Both the position numbers and the translations under genes were made by a program. The notes under the pieces are model-generated. The model was given only the letters and a program-made list of their open reading frames with translations, searched no databases and was not told the DNA's origin. Shown here piece after piece: positions 35,021 to 37,550 of a DNA stretch of 37,550 nt. The stretch lies in assembly GCA_947455725.1 (NCBI GenBank), contig CANGPL010000023.1, positions 1 to 37,550 of the forward strand. The letters are read 5' to 3'. The stretch's first letter is position 1. The number at the start of each line of letters is the position of its first letter. The DNA comes from Hyphomicrobiales bacterium. Lineage in GTDB: Bacteria > Pseudomonadota > Alphaproteobacteria > Rhizobiales > Beijerinckiaceae.

Positions 35021-35635
35021 TTAGACGATCTTGACCTGCTCTGCGAGCGCACGACGTGGCTTGCGTGGCCAGTTGCCAGGTGCGGCGCGACCAACAGCGA
35101 TGAGGATAACGGGCACCTCGTTCGGGCCAAGTCCTGCAACAGCCGAAACCTGATCAGGAACGAAGCCGCTCATTGGGCCAGAAACATAGCCCTTAGCCTG
35201 TGCGGCAATCATCAAGGTCATCGCAGCCAAAGTAGCCGAACGGAAGGCTTCATCGTGCTGGAGCTGTGGGTTGTTCTCGTGCGAACCAACCGTCATGCCG
35301 ACCCAGCCATCATAAGCGGCCTGATCAATCGCACCATTGTCGAGCAATGGCTTGGCGAGGCGAGCGATTTCCTTGTAGCCGTCCTTGATACCGGCGACGA
35401 CGAAGGTAACAGCGGCATCAGCAACCTTTTGCTGGCCATAGGCAGCGCCCTTGAGGGCTTCCTTTTGATCCTTCGACGAGAAGGCGACAACGCGCCAGTT
35501 CTGCAAATTGAAGGCGGTTGGCGCATGCTGCGCGTAGGAGACAAGCTCCTCGATCTCCGCTGCCGTCATGACATGCGTCGGATCAAAATTATTAGCTGAG
35601 GTGCGGTCTTTAATAGTGGACAAAGCGTCGGTCAT
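35021..35635 (-). CDS. Nitroreductase family protein
   Basis: A 204-residue FMN-dependent oxidoreductase. Features are RTSANNFDPTHVMTAAEI near residues 10-27 (R-S-x-R-x-F-like start), the HAPTAFNLQNWRVVAF FMN-binding segment near residues 38-53, and the LMIAAQAKGYVSGPMSGF segment before PVILIAVG. The family reduces nitroaromatics, quinones or activated alkenes with NAD(P)H. The frame extends to 35719, but the ATG at 35635 follows a strong AGGAGA site. A strong terminator follows, and the gene is divergent from the haloacid dehalogenase gene. Confidence 0.92.
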   Translation of the reverse strand: MTDALSTIKDRTSANNFDPTHVMTAAEIEELVSYAQHAPTAFNLQNWRVVAFSSKDQKEALKGAAYGQQKVADAAVTFVVAGIKDGYKEIARLAKPLLDNGAIDQAAYDGWVGMTVGSHENNPQLQHDEAFRSATLAAMTLMIAAQAKGYVSGPMSGFVPDQVSAVAGLGPNEVPVILIAVGRAAPGNWPRKPRRALAEQVKIV

Positions 35636-35781
35636 AGAATTCTCCTGTGCGGTCAAAAACTGTCCGAATGGACAATGAAATGCACAAATGCTGAATAGTC
35701 CTATTCGCTGGCGATTCATACTTGCAAGTTAGCAAGGATCACCTTGCATAGCCCAATCGATACGGGGGTAGTAGGCACCAT

Positions 35782-36465
35782 ATGAAGACGCAAATCATCA
35801 AGGGAAAACCCGTAGAGGCCATAGTTTTTGACGCATATGGCACGATTTTCGATGTTCACGCCGCTGTCATGAAATGCGCCGCAGAGCTTGGCCCGTTGGC
35901 TCGCCCCCTTTCGGAGCTTTGGCGGACGAAGCAGCTTGAATATACGTGGATCCGGTCGCTTTCGAACCGTTACGCTTCGTTTTGGCAACTCACCGAAGAA
36001 TCGCTTGATTTTGCCTTAGCGATCATCGCGCCAGATCATACCGCCCTTCGCGGAGCCATTCTCGAAGCCTATCGCGATCTGGATGCGTATGCTGACGCGG
36101 CATCGGCCTTATCCACACTGCGCGCAACAGGCATAAAGACCGCCATTCTTTCAAATGGCGATGCCAATATGCTCGAGCGAGCTGTCGCTTCCGCTCGTCT
36201 CAGCGGGGCGTTTGATGCGCTGATATCGGTGGAGAAGATCGGTGTTTATAAAACGGCATCCGGCGCCTATCGGCTTGTTGAAGAGCAAATGGGAATTCCC
36301 CCCAATGCGACGGCCTTTGTCTCGTCCAACCGGTGGGACATTGCGGGGGCTAAAGTCGCGGGCTTCCATTGCATCTGGCTAAACCGCCTATCCCGCCCCG
36401 ATGAATATGCCGACATGGCACCAGCTGCCGTCATTCAAACGCTCGCCGATCTGCTAGCCGATTAA
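35782..36465 (+). CDS. L-2-haloacid dehalogenase (HAD type II)
   Basis: A 227-residue HAD-fold enzyme that hydrolyses L-2-haloacids to D-2-hydroxy acids. The residues known to be needed in L-DEX YL all have matches at consistent spacing: nucleophile Asp17 and Thr21 (FDAYGT), Arg48 (LWRTKQLEYTW), Ser124 and Asn125 (ILSNGD), Lys157 (VYKTAS), Tyr163, Ser181, Asn183 and Asp186 (SSNRWD). It is therefore likely to be a real dehalogenase and not a generic phosphatase. It is convergent with the EamA gene with a 4-base overlap. The product could feed 2-hydroxy acid metabolism, but no link with the oxidoreductase at 29,336 is proven. Confidence 0.92.
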   Translation: MKTQIIKGKPVEAIVFDAYGTIFDVHAAVMKCAAELGPLARPLSELWRTKQLEYTWIRSLSNRYASFWQLTEESLDFALAIIAPDHTALRGAILEAYRDLDAYADAASALSTLRATGIKTAILSNGDANMLERAVASARLSGAFDALISVEKIGVYKTASGAYRLVEEQMGIPPNATAFVSSNRWDIAGAKVAGFHCIWLNRLSRPDEYADMAPAAVIQTLADLLAD

Positions 36466-37391
36466 GAGCGCCTCAACCATAGCTGCCCAAGCGAGTGGCC
36501 GATCAAAGCACCTAACACAATCAAGCCCCCAATGAGGGTCATGAGGCTCGGTGTCTCGCTATGGATCAACCATACCCAAACGGGGCCGAGCACCGGTTCT
36601 GCTGTTCCAATTAACGAGGCAATCGATGCGGGGATACGACGTGCCCCGCTGATAAACATCGCCAATCCCCAGCCCAAATTAAGAGCTCCAAAGGCGAACA
36701 GGACGAGCATATCGACGGGCGTAACGCCGAATTGTTTCACGTTAAACGCCGCGACGCTGAACGAGATCAAAACGCCTAAGGTTACCGCTGGCACCATCTC
36801 AACATGCGCGTAACGGCGCGTGATAACGGTCGCGACCGCAAAGACCAACGAGATGGTCAGCGATAATAATCCACCAATCGGCGAAATATTGCCGTCTAAG
36901 GATTCCGATTCCATCACCCCGATGCCGAAAATCACGGTTGCGATGGCAACCCATGTTCCGACGGAAACTTTTTCACGAAAGAAAAGCCAGGCCAACGACG
37001 CCGCAATCAAAGGGCCGCCCGCTTGAACCAATAAAATATTGGCGACACTTGTATATTGCAGCGCTACAACGAACGCCATCGAGGCGGTGGCAAAGCAGAG
37101 GCTTACGGCGATCCCGGGCACGCCCATTTTGCGGAAATGAGTAATGGCCTGTCCGACACCGTCGCGCTTAAGCATATAGCCGATGAGAAAGGCCGCCGCC
37201 CAGCCAGACCGCCAGAAAATAATGCTCCACGGATCAGAAGCGGATAGAAAGCGAGCCAAAGCGCCGCCAAAACTCCACACAAGAGCCGAGCCGAGAACGA
37301 ATAACATGCCAATTTGACGTTCACGGGCCGCCGACCGGACCTCTGAAATAGGACCTTTCGGTTGCGTTGCACTTGAATTTACGGCGGACAC
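36462..37391 (-). CDS. DMT superfamily transporter (EamA family)
   Basis: A 309-residue inner-membrane protein with about ten hydrophobic helices in two EamA repeats, each of about 135 residues. Repeat 1 begins GMLFVLGSALVWSFGGALARFL and repeat 2 begins GGLLSLTISLVFAVATVITRR. The hydrophilic N-terminus of about 25 residues is followed by the first helix. Members export metabolites or amino acids, and the substrate is unknown. It starts 76 bases from the divergent TrhO-like gene and overlaps the haloacid dehalogenase stop by 4 bases. Confidence 0.9.
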   Translation of the reverse strand: MSAVNSSATQPKGPISEVRSAARERQIGMLFVLGSALVWSFGGALARFLSASDPWSIIFWRSGWAAAFLIGYMLKRDGVGQAITHFRKMGVPGIAVSLCFATASMAFVVALQYTSVANILLVQAGGPLIAASLAWLFFREKVSVGTWVAIATVIFGIGVMESESLDGNISPIGGLLSLTISLVFAVATVITRRYAHVEMVPAVTLGVLISFSVAAFNVKQFGVTPVDMLVLFAFGALNLGWGLAMFISGARRIPASIASLIGTAEPVLGPVWVWLIHSETPSLMTLIGGLIVLGALIGHSLGQLWLRRS

Positions 37392-37467
37392 GGGTGTTTA
37401 AACTCCCCAAATGAATCGTTATGAGTACCAGTCTTGCCAGTACCCACCGGCCCGGTAAAGAACAGAG

Positions 37468-37550
37468 ATGCATATGCATACCCACGAAATTGCAGCCTTT
37501 TATAAGTTCCAGCGCATTGCAGACCCCGTTGATTTGCGCGATCGGCTGCA
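37468..37550 (+). CDS. TrhO-like rhodanese-domain protein, N-terminus (partial)
   Basis: Only the first 27 codons are in the window. The peptide MHMHTHEIAAFYKFQRIAD resembles the N-terminal strand of TrhO (YceA-type), an oxygen-dependent tRNA uridine-34 hydroxylase with a rhodanese domain. The match rests on the AAFYKF-x-x-x-x-D pattern, so it is tentative. Two starts are possible, ATG 37468 and ATG 37474, both inside a 12-base palindrome. It is divergent from the EamA gene. Confidence 0.55.
   Translation, partial: MHMHTHEIAAFYKFQRIADPVDLRDRL

Noticed and set aside
37468-37479. 12-base palindrome ATGCATATGCAT
   Set aside because: It falls on the start codon region and simply encodes Met-His-Met-His; no evidence of a regulatory role.
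1-37550. CRISPR, tRNA, prophage or insertion sequence
   Set aside because: No regular repeat-spacer pattern, cloverleaf-like sequence, transposase, integrase or terminal inverted repeat was seen on reading both strands.

Overview
The window is a compact, protein-coding stretch of chromosome from an alphaproteobacterium, most likely of the Hyphomicrobiales (Rhizobiales) type; the genus cannot be named from sequence alone. The support is the rplM-rpsI pair, the pyrB / pyrC-like / plsY / dprA block next to topA, the gatC-gatA...gatB set, a tandem cold-shock-domain protein followed by a DUF192 protein, and several alphaproteobacterial catabolic families (Xsc, BKACE, DmpA-type peptidase). By eye the coding DNA is moderately GC-rich, which makes one extremely AT-rich intergenic patch (about 8,280-8,590) stand out. 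I saw no tRNA, rRNA, CRISPR array, insertion sequence, prophage or integrase.

Layout. 1-650: end of rplM, rpsI and a strong terminator. 680-6,240: a small unknown protein, an MFS transporter with a flavin reductase, SlyX, two membrane proteins of unknown function (DUF1003, DUF4337) and two periplasmic c-type cytochromes. 6,317-8,155: sulfoacetaldehyde acetyltransferase (Xsc) without the usual pta or taurine genes. 8,156-9,719: the AT-rich region, a double cold-shock-domain protein and a secreted DUF192 protein. 9,731-16,749: topA facing away from pyrB-pyrC'-plsY-dprA; the 'dihydroorotase' has lost its metal-binding histidines and is probably a structural partner of aspartate carbamoyltransferase. 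16,742-18,732: a small conserved-looking protein, a gene-poor gap with a perfect 20-bp palindrome, an AEC permease and RuvX. 18,859-23,175: gatC, gatA and gatB for the tRNA-dependent amidotransferase, with a small membrane protein and an opposing Uma2 nuclease-fold gene between gatA and gatB. 23,172-25,618: DedA, two glutathione transferases and an acetyltransferase. 25,638-37,550: mainly catabolic and housekeeping genes, namely a minus-strand M20 hydrolase / P1 peptidase / methyltransferase group, an FMN-dependent 2-hydroxy-acid dehydrogenase, DUF3297, CspA, adenine deaminase, BKACE with an SDR, an alpha/beta hydrolase, a nitroreductase, an L-2-haloacid dehalogenase, an EamA exporter and the start of a TrhO-like gene.

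How the genes work together. The core genes serve translation (S9, L13, GatCAB), pyrimidine synthesis, phospholipid synthesis (PlsY), DNA topology and repair (TopA, RuvX) and DNA uptake/recombination (DprA). The accessory genes suggest an organism that uses organosulfonates, amides or peptides, 2-hydroxy acids, beta-keto acids, purine bases and possibly haloacids. I found no convincing new multi-gene defence or mobile system. The points most worth checking are the pseudo-dihydroorotase, the AT-only tract upstream of the double cold-shock gene, the palindrome at 17,125-17,144, the altered metal site of the M20 hydrolase and the isolated xsc.
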